Below are positions 19,182-28,217 of a stretch of 64,000 bases of DNA, one piece after another; within the stretch, counting starts at the first letter, position 1; each line of letters starts with the position of its first letter. The stretch spans positions 2,535,001-2,599,000 of the forward strand of contig NZ_CP050137.1 of assembly GCF_013344685.1 (NCBI RefSeq), read 5' to 3'. This DNA is from Sphingomonas sp. CL5.1 (GTDB lineage: Bacteria > Pseudomonadota > Alphaproteobacteria > Sphingomonadales > Sphingomonadaceae). The translations under genes were made by a program, and so were the position numbers. Below the pieces are notes generated by a model, which ran no database searches, was not told the origin of the DNA, and worked only from the letters and a program-made list of their open reading frames with translations.

Positions 19182-19472
19182 TCAGTGAAGTTTGGAAACT
19201 TCCGCCTTGGTTAGCGATGTTGAGGCGCCATCCTGTGATGTCACGATCTTGTCGGCGGGAATCGTCACGAACTTCGAGTCGAAGATGATTTGAACCGAAC
19301 CGTCGGCGTTGACGCGGTCGATCGTGCCGAGCCGGATCGACTTGGCGTCACGCAATGTCGCGCCGCGCTTCAGTGCGACCGTCGCGGCGGGAGAGGTGCC
19401 AGTCGCCTCAGGCGCGGCGGAAAGCGGGCCGGCGGTGAGCACGGCAGCGGCGAGGGCAATGACAATGCGCAT
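19182..19472 (-). CDS. small exported protein of unknown function
   Basis: A 96-residue protein with a clear signal peptide (MRIVIALAAAVLTAGPLSAA). The mature part KRGATLRDAKSIRLGTIDRV...KFVTIPADKI looks like a small beta-barrel or PRC-like fold, and similar short exported proteins are common in sphingomonads. It stands alone and has its own upstream TTGACA. Confidence 0.65.
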   Translation of the reverse strand: MRIVIALAAAVLTAGPLSAAPEATGTSPAATVALKRGATLRDAKSIRLGTIDRVNADGSVQIIFDSKFVTIPADKIVTSQDGASTSLTKAEVSKLH

Positions 19473-19517
19473 TGGGTGGCTCCATTTGCTGCGAACAGAA
19501 GGGTTGAAAGCAATTAT

Positions 19518-19554
19518 TACGCAAGCTTAGTATAAGTCTGCGTATCTTTGTCAA
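19518..19554 (-). promoter_or_regulatory. promoter-like sequence with dyad upstream of the small exported protein
   Basis: On the minus strand TTGACA (complement of 19549-19554) is followed by TATACT (complement of 19529-19534) with a short 14-nt spacer. The dyad TACGCA (19518-19523)/TGCGTA (19539-19544) encloses an inner CTTA/TAAG pair. The spacing is short for sigma70, so this is a weak promoter call but a clear AT-rich regulatory patch. Confidence 0.35.
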
Positions 19555-19591
19555 GATAGAATGCTGCGCCGCAACATCGGCGATGCGAAGG

Positions 19592-20464
19592 CTATAGAAA
19601 TGCTCGTAAATCAGCTAGAAAGCGTTCAAACTGGTCATGGTGCAGCCAGTGTCCTGCCTGATCATAGGCAATGACACGGGCCGCCTTGAAATGCGCCGCG
19701 CGACCATCCTTGGCCGGGTTCGAAGCCCAGCTGTCGTTGCCGTAAGCAAGCAATGTCGGGCATTCGATCCGCCCCCATAGGGCATGGAGCTCCGCGTCCG
19801 TCAGGTCGAGCGGCGGCGAGGAGCGAAGATAATTGTCGAACTTCCAGCTGAACGTGCCATCCTCATTGCGATTAACGCCGTGGATCGTCAGATGCCGCGC
19901 CTGCTCCTCGGAAAGATGACGGTTCTCGGAGCGCATCCGGGCCAGTGCGTCCTCGATCGTGGCGTAACGGCGCGGCATTCGGGCGCTCATGCCGCGCCGC
20001 TCCTCGATCCAGCCGCGCCACTCGTCGGCGAGGGCGGTCGCGTTGCGTTCGTCGATGCGGTCAGACGAGAAGCCCAGCCCTTCGATCGCGACAATTTTTC
20101 GTACCCGCTCGGGGTATAACCCCGCATATCGCAATGAGATCGCTCCGCCGAGCGAATGTGCGACGATCGTGACCGGTTCCGCGCTCTGCTGATGAATGAG
20201 CTGGGCGAGGTCGCAGATATAATAGGGCATCGTATAGGCCCCGTCCGGTGACCAGGCGCTGTCGCCATGACCACGAAGATCGGGGCAGATGATATGCCAA
20301 TCGTGGCGGAGCGCGCGCGCGACCCAGTCCCAGCTGCGCGCATGATCCCGTCCCCCATGAACGAGGATCAGCGTCGGTGCGCCTAGATTGCCCCAATCGA
20401 GGTAATTGAGCTTGAGGCGTTGGGACACGAAGCTGTGCGAAGTCGGGCCGATATCGTCGTCCAT
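19592..20464 (-). CDS. alpha/beta hydrolase
   Basis: A 290-residue hydrolase: VHGGRDHARSW (oxyanion loop), CPDLRGHGDSAWS, nucleophile elbow VAHSLGGAISL near 105, acid LAYGNDSWASN, and histidine DQAGHWLHHDQ near the C-terminus. The start at 20464 (MDDDIGPTSHSF) is taken over a 13-codon longer frame. It is divergent from a TonB receptor and probably acts on the imported compound. Confidence 0.9.
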   Translation of the reverse strand: MDDDIGPTSHSFVSQRLKLNYLDWGNLGAPTLILVHGGRDHARSWDWVARALRHDWHIICPDLRGHGDSAWSPDGAYTMPYYICDLAQLIHQQSAEPVTIVAHSLGGAISLRYAGLYPERVRKIVAIEGLGFSSDRIDERNATALADEWRGWIEERRGMSARMPRRYATIEDALARMRSENRHLSEEQARHLTIHGVNRNEDGTFSWKFDNYLRSSPPLDLTDAELHALWGRIECPTLLAYGNDSWASNPAKDGRAAHFKAARVIAYDQAGHWLHHDQFERFLADLRAFL

Positions 20465-20554
20465 ATTGTGATCCCTGACAGGTGAATTCCCGAGCCGTCT
20501 CAATGATTGGAGTGAGTCAGGCCATTACCGAGCCGTATCGAAATCAAGCCTACT

Positions 20555-20584
20555 TGTATATCTATGTTGTCTAGGTGATATACA
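20555..20584. promoter_or_regulatory. inverted repeat in the hydrolase/TonB receptor divergent promoter
   Basis: TGTATATC (20555-20562) and GATATACA (20577-20584) are perfect 8-bp arms with a 14-nt spacer. The spacer holds part of TCTATGTTGT (20561-20570), which recurs exactly at 27209-27218 in another divergent promoter. It is a candidate operator shared by the catabolic units. Confidence 0.4.
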
Positions 20585-20654
20585 TCCCGCGCCTGTTTGA
20601 AAATGCGAATCGCCCCGAAACGAGGGTGACGCGATAGGACGAGGGGATCAGACG

Positions 20655-22907
20655 ATGACGCTTTCATCGGTGATGCGGTGTTCGTGTTCGGTTATGTTCG
20701 CAACCTTTGCTTGCGCGCCCGCGCTGGCTCAGGCTCAGGCCGCCGGGGTTGGCCAGGAAGATGTCGCCGGTTTGCCTTCGACGAGCGCCGACGCCGCACA
20801 GCAGGGCGACATCGTCGTGACCGGTCTGCGCCGCTCCGCCACGGCGCAGGACACGGCCGCCGCGATCTCCGTGCTCAATGCCGACCAACTCGACAAGACC
20901 GGCGTACTGGGTACGGCCACGCTCCAGTTCCAGACGCCGGGTCTGCTCGTATCGCAGGATCTCGGCCTGCAGACCCAGGTCTATATCCGCGGCATCGGTT
21001 CCAACCTGCAGGGCATCGCGACCGCAAACAGCGTCTCGACCTATCTTGACGGCGTCTATCTGCCCAATACGACGCAGACCAACCAGAGCTTCAACGATAT
21101 CGAGCGTATCGAGGTGCTGAAGGGGCCGCAGGCGACACTATACGGTCGTAACGCAACCGGCGGTGCGATCAACATCGTGACGCAGGAACCCTCCAGCCAG
21201 ATGGAGGGCAAGGCCGACGTCAGTTACGGAAATTACAATGACGTGAATCTGCGCGGCTCGCTCTCGGGGCCGGTTGTCGACGACGTGCTGCTCGCGCGGT
21301 TCTCCGCTCAATATGAAAACCGCGACGGCTATTACCGTAACCTCTACACAGGCCACAACATTGCGAACCTGCGGATCGCTGGATTTCGCGCTGCGCTCAA
21401 GGTCATTCCAGCCAGCAATTTCGATATCATTCTGCGCGGTGATTATACCTATACGGAGAGTGGAGATTTCCTGAAACTTCGTCCTGCGACATCGGTATAT
21501 TATGCCGGCAATCCCCAATATTATACCAGCGATCCACGCGCAGTATATTATGATATAGAGCCGTCACAGCCGGCGCGCGATTACGGTGTCAGCGGCACGA
21601 TCCACTGGTCCACCCCGATTGGTAAGGTCACGTCGATCACCAGCGATCGCGTCTATGCCGTCGGGCCGATCTATTATGACAGCGACCAGGTGCCGCAGCC
21701 GGGAACTTACTTCCCGAACGGTGTCGGCGCGATCGGCTCCTATGTCCGGTCGAATTCGCTCTATCACGAGACTTATTTGTCGACCGACGAGAAGCGCCCA
21801 CTTTCGGCGATCATCGGCGGCACATATTTCCACGAGAATGCGTCCGAGTTCAAACGTATCCTCGGGCCAAGTCTGGCACAGCCGAGAACTTTCACCGATC
21901 GCTATGCCAGAACGACAGCCTATTCGGGCTATATCGATGCCAAGCTCAAGCTGGGCCAGCTCAGCATCGTCGGCGGCATACGCTATACCACCGAAAACAG
22001 GGCATATGACTTCTACCGGACCGATCCCGTCGGCGCGCCGACCTTCAATACCCGCAAGGACAGCAAATGGTCGCCACGCATCGGCGTCGAGTTCCGGCCG
22101 AGCCCTGATCTGCTCTTGTATGCAACCGCGACGAGCGGGTTCAAGAGCGGCGGATTCAACACCGACGTGCCGACCAACAGCTTCGGTCCGGAAAGCATCT
22201 GGTCATATGAAGGCGGGCTAAAATCGACGTTCCTCGATCATCGCGTGCGCTTCAACGTCTCGGGCTTCTATTACGATTACAAGGACATCCAGGTCCTGCA
22301 ATATCTCACCGTCAACGGAGTGATATCACCGATTATCACCAATGCCGGCACCGCGACATTGTACGGAAGTGATGCGACGCTCGATATCAAGGCGACGCAG
22401 AACTTTACTGTGGGTGGGGGCTTGTCCTGGCTCCATTCGGCATTCGGTTCGGCATTATTCTGCGATCCGCTCAAGGGATCGTGCACCAACACCGATCCCG
22501 CGCAGCGGCCATTCTTCGATGTCAAAGGCAATCGCCTGCCGCGCGCGCCGGAAATCTCGGCTAACTTCTACGCCGATTACAAGATCGAGCTAGGCTCGGG
22601 CGACCTGACGTTTCACGGCGATGGTTCGTATCGTTCACGCACTTATTACACGGTGTTCCAGAACCCGATCTATTCCGCGCCGGGTTTCTGGCTGTTCGGC
22701 GCCAACGTGCGCTATACCGCGTCGACCGGGTGGTTCATTGAGGCATATGGGCAAAACCTCGCCAACAAGCTCGCGGTCACCCAGATCATCAACAGTTCAC
22801 CGCTGCGCAACCCGGCGACCGGCGCGATCCTTTACGGCACGGCGGCCGAATTCGACCGGTTCGCTCCGCCGCGCACTTATGGCGTTCGTATCGGGACAAA
22901 ATTTTGA
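20655..22907 (+). CDS. TonB-dependent outer-membrane receptor
   Basis: A 750-residue receptor with signal peptide, TonB box-like DIVVTG near residue 53, plug motifs YIRGIGSN and RIEVLKGPQATLYGRNATGGAINI, and a C-terminal beta-barrel ending in ...VRIGTKF with the terminal phenylalanine. GAGGGG precedes ATG 20655. It has no N-terminal STN domain, so it is not a sigma-regulated transducer. It is followed by an MFS carrier, so the pair probably moves one substrate across both membranes. Confidence 0.95.
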   Translation: MTLSSVMRCSCSVMFATFACAPALAQAQAAGVGQEDVAGLPSTSADAAQQGDIVVTGLRRSATAQDTAAAISVLNADQLDKTGVLGTATLQFQTPGLLVSQDLGLQTQVYIRGIGSNLQGIATANSVSTYLDGVYLPNTTQTNQSFNDIERIEVLKGPQATLYGRNATGGAINIVTQEPSSQMEGKADVSYGNYNDVNLRGSLSGPVVDDVLLARFSAQYENRDGYYRNLYTGHNIANLRIAGFRAALKVIPASNFDIILRGDYTYTESGDFLKLRPATSVYYAGNPQYYTSDPRAVYYDIEPSQPARDYGVSGTIHWSTPIGKVTSITSDRVYAVGPIYYDSDQVPQPGTYFPNGVGAIGSYVRSNSLYHETYLSTDEKRPLSAIIGGTYFHENASEFKRILGPSLAQPRTFTDRYARTTAYSGYIDAKLKLGQLSIVGGIRYTTENRAYDFYRTDPVGAPTFNTRKDSKWSPRIGVEFRPSPDLLLYATATSGFKSGGFNTDVPTNSFGPESIWSYEGGLKSTFLDHRVRFNVSGFYYDYKDIQVLQYLTVNGVISPIITNAGTATLYGSDATLDIKATQNFTVGGGLSWLHSAFGSALFCDPLKGSCTNTDPAQRPFFDVKGNRLPRAPEISANFYADYKIELGSGDLTFHGDGSYRSRTYYTVFQNPIYSAPGFWLFGANVRYTASTGWFIEAYGQNLANKLAVTQIINSSPLRNPATGAILYGTAAEFDRFAPPRTYGVRIGTKF

Positions 22908-22930
22908 AGCCGGAGGCGGCAGTCTCCGAG

Positions 22931-24235
22931 ATGGACGGGCGCGGCCTTCCCGCGCCGCGGATCGCATGGACGGCGGTGGGCGTGCTGCTGCTGCTTTATG
23001 CACTTGCCCTGATCGATCGACAGATCATTGCTCTGATGGTCGGGCCGATCAGGGCTGATCTCGGAATTTCCGACACCCAGATCGGCCTGCTGCAGGGCTT
23101 TGCCTTTGCGCTGCTATATGCGCTCTTCGGCCTGCCGCTCGGTCTGGCGGCCGATCGGCTGCCGCGTTGCCGCGTGATCTTCGCCGGCGTATTGGTCTGG
23201 GCGCTTGCGGCAACGGCATGCGGGCTGGCGCGCGATTTTTCTGAGTTGCTCACCGCTCGCGTGCTTGTCGGCGCGGGAGAGGCGGCGCTTGCACCGGCCG
23301 CCTATTCGATGCTCAGCGATCTGTTTCCGAAGAAGCGGTTGACGCTCGCTTTGGGGGTTTTCGCGGTCGGCGCGCAGCTTGGCGCTTCATCGTCGCTGGC
23401 GATCGGCGGCCTGATCGTGGAGGCGGCGAAGAACGGTGTGACATTGCCCGTTCTCGGCCACGTCAATGCATGGCGCTTCGGATTTCTGGCAACGGGCGCG
23501 CCGGGCTTGCTGCTTGCCTTCCTGATCTTTCTGGTCCCGGAGCCTGCGCGGCGCGGCGTCTCCGCCGCGCGCGGCACATGGCGTGAGCTGTTCGTCTTCC
23601 TTTTTGCGAACGGTCGTTTCTTTGCTTGCCACTTCCTCGGTTTCGGCTGCGTGATGGCGATGGCTTACTCGAGGCTCGCGTGGTTACCCGCTTATTTCAC
23701 GCGCCATTTCGGATGGGCGATCGGGCAGACCGGGCTGGTGCTTGCACTGTTCGGTTTCGTGACCGGCGCGCTTTCGTTGCCGATCACCGGGGCGATCGTC
23801 GATCGTTGGTATGGGCGCGGTATCCTCGACGCGCATATGCGTTTCTATGTTTATGGAGCCATCGCGGTGACCGTAACCGGCGGCGCCTGTTTCTTGATGC
23901 CCAACCCGACGCTGTTTTTCGTTCTCTCCGCGATCGCGACGATCCCGCTGGGCATGGCGGCGATCGCGGCTGGTGCGATCCAGATCGTGACTCCGCCGCC
24001 CCTACGCGGGCGTATGTCGGCGATCTACTTGCTGTTCACGGGGCTGTTCGCGCTCACGGTGGGACCGGGGATCGTGGGGCTGTTCACCGATTTCGTGTTC
24101 AAAGCGGACGGGCTGATCCATTTGTCGCTCGCGGCGAGCACGCTGACGCTCGGCCCGATCGCGACGATGGCGTTCATCCTCGGCCTCGCGCCGATGCGCC
24201 GCGCGGTCGAGGCGATGCGCGCGCGCGGCGAGTAG
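22931..24235 (+). CDS. MFS transporter
   Basis: A 434-residue carrier with about 12 hydrophobic segments; LALIDRQIIALMVGPIRADLGISDTQIG in TM1-2 and GLPLGLAADRLPR in the 2-3 loop are typical of the spinster-like MFS group common in sphingomonads. ATG 22931 is preferred; a TTG at 22904 overlapping the receptor stop is possible (GGAGGC lies between them). It probably imports what the upstream TonB receptor admits. Confidence 0.92.
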   Translation: MDGRGLPAPRIAWTAVGVLLLLYALALIDRQIIALMVGPIRADLGISDTQIGLLQGFAFALLYALFGLPLGLAADRLPRCRVIFAGVLVWALAATACGLARDFSELLTARVLVGAGEAALAPAAYSMLSDLFPKKRLTLALGVFAVGAQLGASSSLAIGGLIVEAAKNGVTLPVLGHVNAWRFGFLATGAPGLLLAFLIFLVPEPARRGVSAARGTWRELFVFLFANGRFFACHFLGFGCVMAMAYSRLAWLPAYFTRHFGWAIGQTGLVLALFGFVTGALSLPITGAIVDRWYGRGILDAHMRFYVYGAIAVTVTGGACFLMPNPTLFFVLSAIATIPLGMAAIAAGAIQIVTPPPLRGRMSAIYLLFTGLFALTVGPGIVGLFTDFVFKADGLIHLSLAASTLTLGPIATMAFILGLAPMRRAVEAMRARGE

Positions 24236-24237
24236 GC

Positions 24238-25122
24238 TCAGGCCTTCACGTTCCGCCAGCTAAAGCGCGGCTGGTAGCCAATCACCGCGCCAGCCCGCGC
24301 CGAAGATAGGAGCGAGGCGTCGCCTTCCAGCCTGCTCTTGAACGGGCTCTGCGGGAAATGAGCGGCGGCCAGCTCGGCGCTGGAATGGCCGGTGATGTTG
24401 TCGGCGGCGGCGATGATCATCCGCTCATGGCCGGCGAAGGCCGCCTCCACTGCGAGCCGACACGCTTCGCCCGCATCCCGCGCATCGACATAGCCCCAGG
24501 CGTTGAACTTGCGGAAATGCGGGTTGGCGGCGGCGGCGGGCTGCTGCGCGTAATCGGTGACATCGAACACGTTCGAGAAACGCAGCGACGCGATTGAGAG
24601 GGTCTGATGCCAGCGCGTCACCTGATCGGCCATCTGCTCCCCCAGAAATTTCGCCATCGCATAGGACCAATTGGGCAGGTCGGGATGCGTCTCGTCGATC
24701 GGCAGGAAAGCCGGGGGTGTGTTGAAGGGCAGGCCGAGGATCGTCTCGCTCGATCCCCACACGATCCGCCTGATGCCGAGCCGTGCGCAGGCGGAAAAGA
24801 CATTGTAGGTCGAGAGGGTGTTGACGTCGAAGACGCGCGCGTCGTCCGAGAGCCCGGGGGCGGGGATGCCCGCGAGGTGGACGACCGCATCGGGCAATTG
24901 CGGCACCGGCGCCATGCCGAACATCGTATCGATGCCCGAAAGCGCGCCGAGCACCGCGCCAAAATCGGTGCAATCCACCGCCGCGGTACGCACTCCGTCG
25001 ATCGTCGCCGCGCGCAGGTCGAGGCCAATCACGCGATGTCCCGCCGCCTTCAACGCGCGCACCGCTTCACGGCCGATCTTCCCCGCGCTGCCGGTGACGG
25101 CGACGCGCATCGGCGTGCTCAC
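24238..25122 (-). CDS. NAD-dependent epimerase/dehydratase (extended SDR)
   Basis: A 294-residue extended SDR with VTGSAGKIGREAVRAL (GxxGxxG) at the N-terminus and catalytic Y-A-M-A-K near 140. GTG 25122 overlaps the stop of the aldo/keto reductase gene (GTGA); ATG 25110 is an alternative. It belongs to a three-gene minus-strand operon with two aldo/keto reductases, so a carbohydrate-like or hydroxylated substrate is plausible. It ends 3 nt from the convergent MFS gene. Confidence 0.88.
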   Translation of the reverse strand: MSTPMRVAVTGSAGKIGREAVRALKAAGHRVIGLDLRAATIDGVRTAAVDCTDFGAVLGALSGIDTMFGMAPVPQLPDAVVHLAGIPAPGLSDDARVFDVNTLSTYNVFSACARLGIRRIVWGSSETILGLPFNTPPAFLPIDETHPDLPNWSYAMAKFLGEQMADQVTRWHQTLSIASLRFSNVFDVTDYAQQPAAAANPHFRKFNAWGYVDARDAGEACRLAVEAAFAGHERMIIAAADNITGHSSAELAAAHFPQSPFKSRLEGDASLLSSARAGAVIGYQPRFSWRNVKA

Positions 25123-26138
25123 GACACCACCGATACGCGGCCGCTGAACCGCGACGGGAAGCTCACGCCGGTCACCGCGTGCGGCAGGTAAGGCGCTTCG
25201 AGCGTACCGATCTCCTCGGCGCTTAACGTCACGTCGAGCGCGGCGACCGCATCGGCGAGCTGCGCGGGCTTCGATGCCCCGACGATTGGTGCGGTGATTT
25301 CAGCTTTGGCGAGCAGCCAGGCGAGCGCGACCTGCGCCGGCGGCACGCCGCGCGCGGCGGCGATCTTCAGCACCGCATCGACGATGGTCGCATCCTGGTG
25401 CGCGGTGCGTGCGTAGATCGCCTTGCCGAACTGGTCGGTTTCCGACCGGGCGGTCGTTGCGTCGAGCGGGCGCGTCAGCTTGCCGCGCGCGAGCGGACTC
25501 CACGGGATCACGCCGACGCCCATGTCGGCGCACAATGGCAGCATCTCGCGCTCCTCCTCGCGATAGATCAGGTTGACCTGCGGCTGCATCGACACGAACC
25601 GCGTCCAGCCGTGCGCGCTCGCGGTATATTGCATCTTGGAAAATTGCCACGCCGCCATCGAGGAGGCGCCGATGTAGCGCGCCTTTCCCGCCTTCACGAT
25701 ATCGTGCAGCGCTTCCATCGTTTCTTCGACCGGGGTGTCGGCGTCGAAGCGGTGGATCTGATAAAGATCGATATAATCGGTGCCCAGCCGCTCCAGGCTG
25801 TCGTCAACCGCCTGCAACAGCGCCTTGCGTGAAAGGCCGCCGGTGTTGGGCGCGTTGCGCCACGGAACCCACGCCTTGGTCGCGATCACCACTTCGTCGC
25901 GCCGCGCGAAATCCTTGAGCGCTCGGCCGGTGATTTCCTCCGATGTGCCGCTCGAATAGCCGTTCGCGGTATCGAAGAAGTTGATCCCGGCTTCCAGCGC
26001 CTGGCGGAAGAACGGTCGGCTCGTTTCCTCGTCGAGCGTCCATTGGTGCTGGCCTGGCTGCGGGATGCCATAGGTCATGCAGCCGAGGCACAGGCGCGAC
26101 ACACGAAGGCCGGTTCGTCCGAGCGTTGTATAATGCAT
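25119..26138 (-). CDS. aldo/keto reductase
   Basis: A 339-residue NADPH-dependent reductase. The AKR tetrad is visible: D and Y in FDTANGYSSG near 54-60, K in VIATKAWVPW near 85, H in YQIHRF near 125. C-terminal SKPAQLADAV binds the cofactor phosphate. It lies 6 nt after another AKR and overlaps the epimerase. Confidence 0.93.
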   Translation of the reverse strand: MHYTTLGRTGLRVSRLCLGCMTYGIPQPGQHQWTLDEETSRPFFRQALEAGINFFDTANGYSSGTSEEITGRALKDFARRDEVVIATKAWVPWRNAPNTGGLSRKALLQAVDDSLERLGTDYIDLYQIHRFDADTPVEETMEALHDIVKAGKARYIGASSMAAWQFSKMQYTASAHGWTRFVSMQPQVNLIYREEEREMLPLCADMGVGVIPWSPLARGKLTRPLDATTARSETDQFGKAIYARTAHQDATIVDAVLKIAAARGVPPAQVALAWLLAKAEITAPIVGASKPAQLADAVAALDVTLSAEEIGTLEAPYLPHAVTGVSFPSRFSGRVSVVS

Positions 26139-26144
26139 CAGTCC

Positions 26145-27185
26145 TCAATCCTTATAGCGCGGGAACAGTTGCGGGTTGCGCTCCAGCGTGAACAAGCGAT
26201 GGTGGGAATTGGGATAGTGCATCGCGGTCTGGCTCGCCTTGTCGAGCTGTGCGACTTCCTCTGTCGACAGCGCCCAGGTCGCCGCGGCGAGATTGTCCGC
26301 CAGTTGCTCGTCGCTGCGCGCTCCGATCAACACGGTCGAGACGCCGGGCCGTGCGAGCAGCCAGTTAAGCGCCACCTGGCTCGGTGACGCGCCGGGATGC
26401 TCGGCCGCGATCTCGAACAGCGTATCGACCACGGCCGCGCCGCGCGGCGTGTCGTAGAGTTTCAAGCCGTTGTTGAGCATCAGCCGCTGATCGGCGTCGG
26501 TGCCCTCGCCGCGGAACTTGCCCGACAGGAAGCCTTGCGCCAGCGGACTCCAGATCAGCGCGCCGATCCCCTGATCGACGCCGCAAGGGAGCAGTTCCTC
26601 CTCGGCATCGCGTACCATCAGCGAATATTGAATCTGCTGGCCGATAAAGCGCTCGGTGCCGAGTCGTTCGGCGGCCGCCGTCGCCTTCATCAACTGCCAG
26701 CCCGCGTAATTGGAGCAGCCGATATAGCGTACCTTGCCGGCGGTCACGAGATCGTCCAGCGCGCGCAGCGTCTCTGCGATCGGCACCAGCGCGTCGAAGC
26801 TGTGGACCTGATAGAGATCGATCCAGTCGGTGCCGAGCCGTTTCAGGCTGGCGTCGCACGCGTCGATCAGGTGGCGGCGCGACAGACCAGTATCGTGCGC
26901 GCCGCGCCCCATTCGACCGAACGCTTTGGTGGCGACGACCACGTTCTTACGCTTCGCCCCCAGTGCCTCGCCGAGAATCTCCTCCGAACGACCGGCCGCA
27001 TAAACGTCGGCGGTGTCGAACAATGTGACGCCCGCATCGATGCACAGATCGATTTGCCGCCGCGCATCTTCGCCGCGCGTCGCGCCGACGCCGCCGAACC
27101 TGCCTTCGCCATCACTGAAGGTCATCGTGCCGAAGCCAAACACCGAAACTTCGAGGCCGCTCCTGCCGAGAAAGCGCATTTCCAT
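26145..27185 (-). CDS. aldo/keto reductase
   Basis: A 346-residue AKR with the tetrad D and Y in FDTADVYAAG, K in VATKAFGRM, and H in YQVHSFD. The C-terminus GARSDEQLADNL is the cofactor loop. It is the first gene of the minus-strand operon and is divergent from the D-2-hydroxyacid dehydrogenase. The two AKRs are related but clearly different, so they are not a recent duplication. Confidence 0.93.
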   Translation of the reverse strand: MEMRFLGRSGLEVSVFGFGTMTFSDGEGRFGGVGATRGEDARRQIDLCIDAGVTLFDTADVYAAGRSEEILGEALGAKRKNVVVATKAFGRMGRGAHDTGLSRRHLIDACDASLKRLGTDWIDLYQVHSFDALVPIAETLRALDDLVTAGKVRYIGCSNYAGWQLMKATAAAERLGTERFIGQQIQYSLMVRDAEEELLPCGVDQGIGALIWSPLAQGFLSGKFRGEGTDADQRLMLNNGLKLYDTPRGAAVVDTLFEIAAEHPGASPSQVALNWLLARPGVSTVLIGARSDEQLADNLAAATWALSTEEVAQLDKASQTAMHYPNSHHRLFTLERNPQLFPRYKD

Positions 27186-27271
27186 CGTCTGCCGCTCCTT
27201 GATGGTTTTCTATGTTGTATAACTATGTCATCGACGTGGCTGGACGTTTCGTCAACATCAGGGGAGTAACC

Positions 27272-28213
27272 ATGAGCCGTCCCAGGCTGCTTGTCATGAG
27301 CGAAGCGATCGAGAAGCTGGTGCGTCCGCCGGAGACGGAATTCGATATCGTCCGGCTGGAAGGGGTGGGAGATCGCGATGCCTTCCTGCGTCAGCATGGT
27401 GCGGGGATCGCCGCCGCGCTGACGTCGGGCGTGGAGCGGTTCGACCAGGCGCGCTTCGATCTACTCCCCGACCTTCGGCTGATCGCCACGATCACGGCAG
27501 GCGTATCGGGCATTGATCTCGTCGCGGCAGCGGCGCGTGGCATTGCCGTCACCAATGCCGGCGATCTGAACGCAGGTGACGTCGCCGATTTCGCGGTGAC
27601 GCTGATGCTCGCGCATGCGCGTGAGGTGGTCGCCAACGATCGCTGGGTACGCGAGGATCGCTGGCCGGAAGCCCGCCGCCGTCCGGCGCGTTCGATCGCC
27701 ACGCACCGGGTCGGCATCGTCGGGCTTGGTCATATCGGGCAGGCGATCGCCGCCCGACTCGCGCCGTTCGGTTGCGAGATCGCCTGGTGGGGACCTCGGC
27801 CGAAGCCCGAAGCGCCATGGCCCCGGTTCGATTCGCTCGACGAGCTTGCCGCATGGGCGACAATTCTGATCGTGGCGGCGCGCGGCGACGACAGTACGCG
27901 GGGACTCGTCACGCGAGATGTGATCGAGGCGCTTGGGCCGGAGGGGCTGATCGTCAACGTCTCGCGTGGCTTTGTCATCGACGAGCCGGCAATGATCGCT
28001 GCGTTGAAGGACCGCCGGCTCGGTGGCGCGGCGCTGGATGTTTTCGATCGTGAGCCGATCAAAGGCTCCGACTGGGCAGAGGTGCCCAATGTACTGATGG
28101 CGCCGCACGTTGCAGGGGTCACGCACGAGGCGTTCGCCGCCGTGTTCGCCGGTGCGCTCGACAACATCCGGCGGCATTTTGCCGGTCAGCCGTTGCTGCG
28201 CCGGCTGGCGTGA
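27272..28213 (+). CDS. D-2-hydroxyacid dehydrogenase family protein
   Basis: A 313-residue NAD-dependent dehydrogenase: VGIVGLGHIGQAIAARL (GxGxxG near 150), catalytic Arg in NVSRGFVID, Glu in FDREPIKG, and His in MAPHVAGVT. AGGGGAGTAACC precedes ATG 27272. It interconverts a 2-keto acid and a D-2-hydroxy acid, perhaps glyoxylate or hydroxypyruvate-like. Confidence 0.92.
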   Translation: MSRPRLLVMSEAIEKLVRPPETEFDIVRLEGVGDRDAFLRQHGAGIAAALTSGVERFDQARFDLLPDLRLIATITAGVSGIDLVAAAARGIAVTNAGDLNAGDVADFAVTLMLAHAREVVANDRWVREDRWPEARRRPARSIATHRVGIVGLGHIGQAIAARLAPFGCEIAWWGPRPKPEAPWPRFDSLDELAAWATILIVAARGDDSTRGLVTRDVIEALGPEGLIVNVSRGFVIDEPAMIAALKDRRLGGAALDVFDREPIKGSDWAEVPNVLMAPHVAGVTHEAFAAVFAGALDNIRRHFAGQPLLRRLA

Positions 28214-28217
28214 GCGG

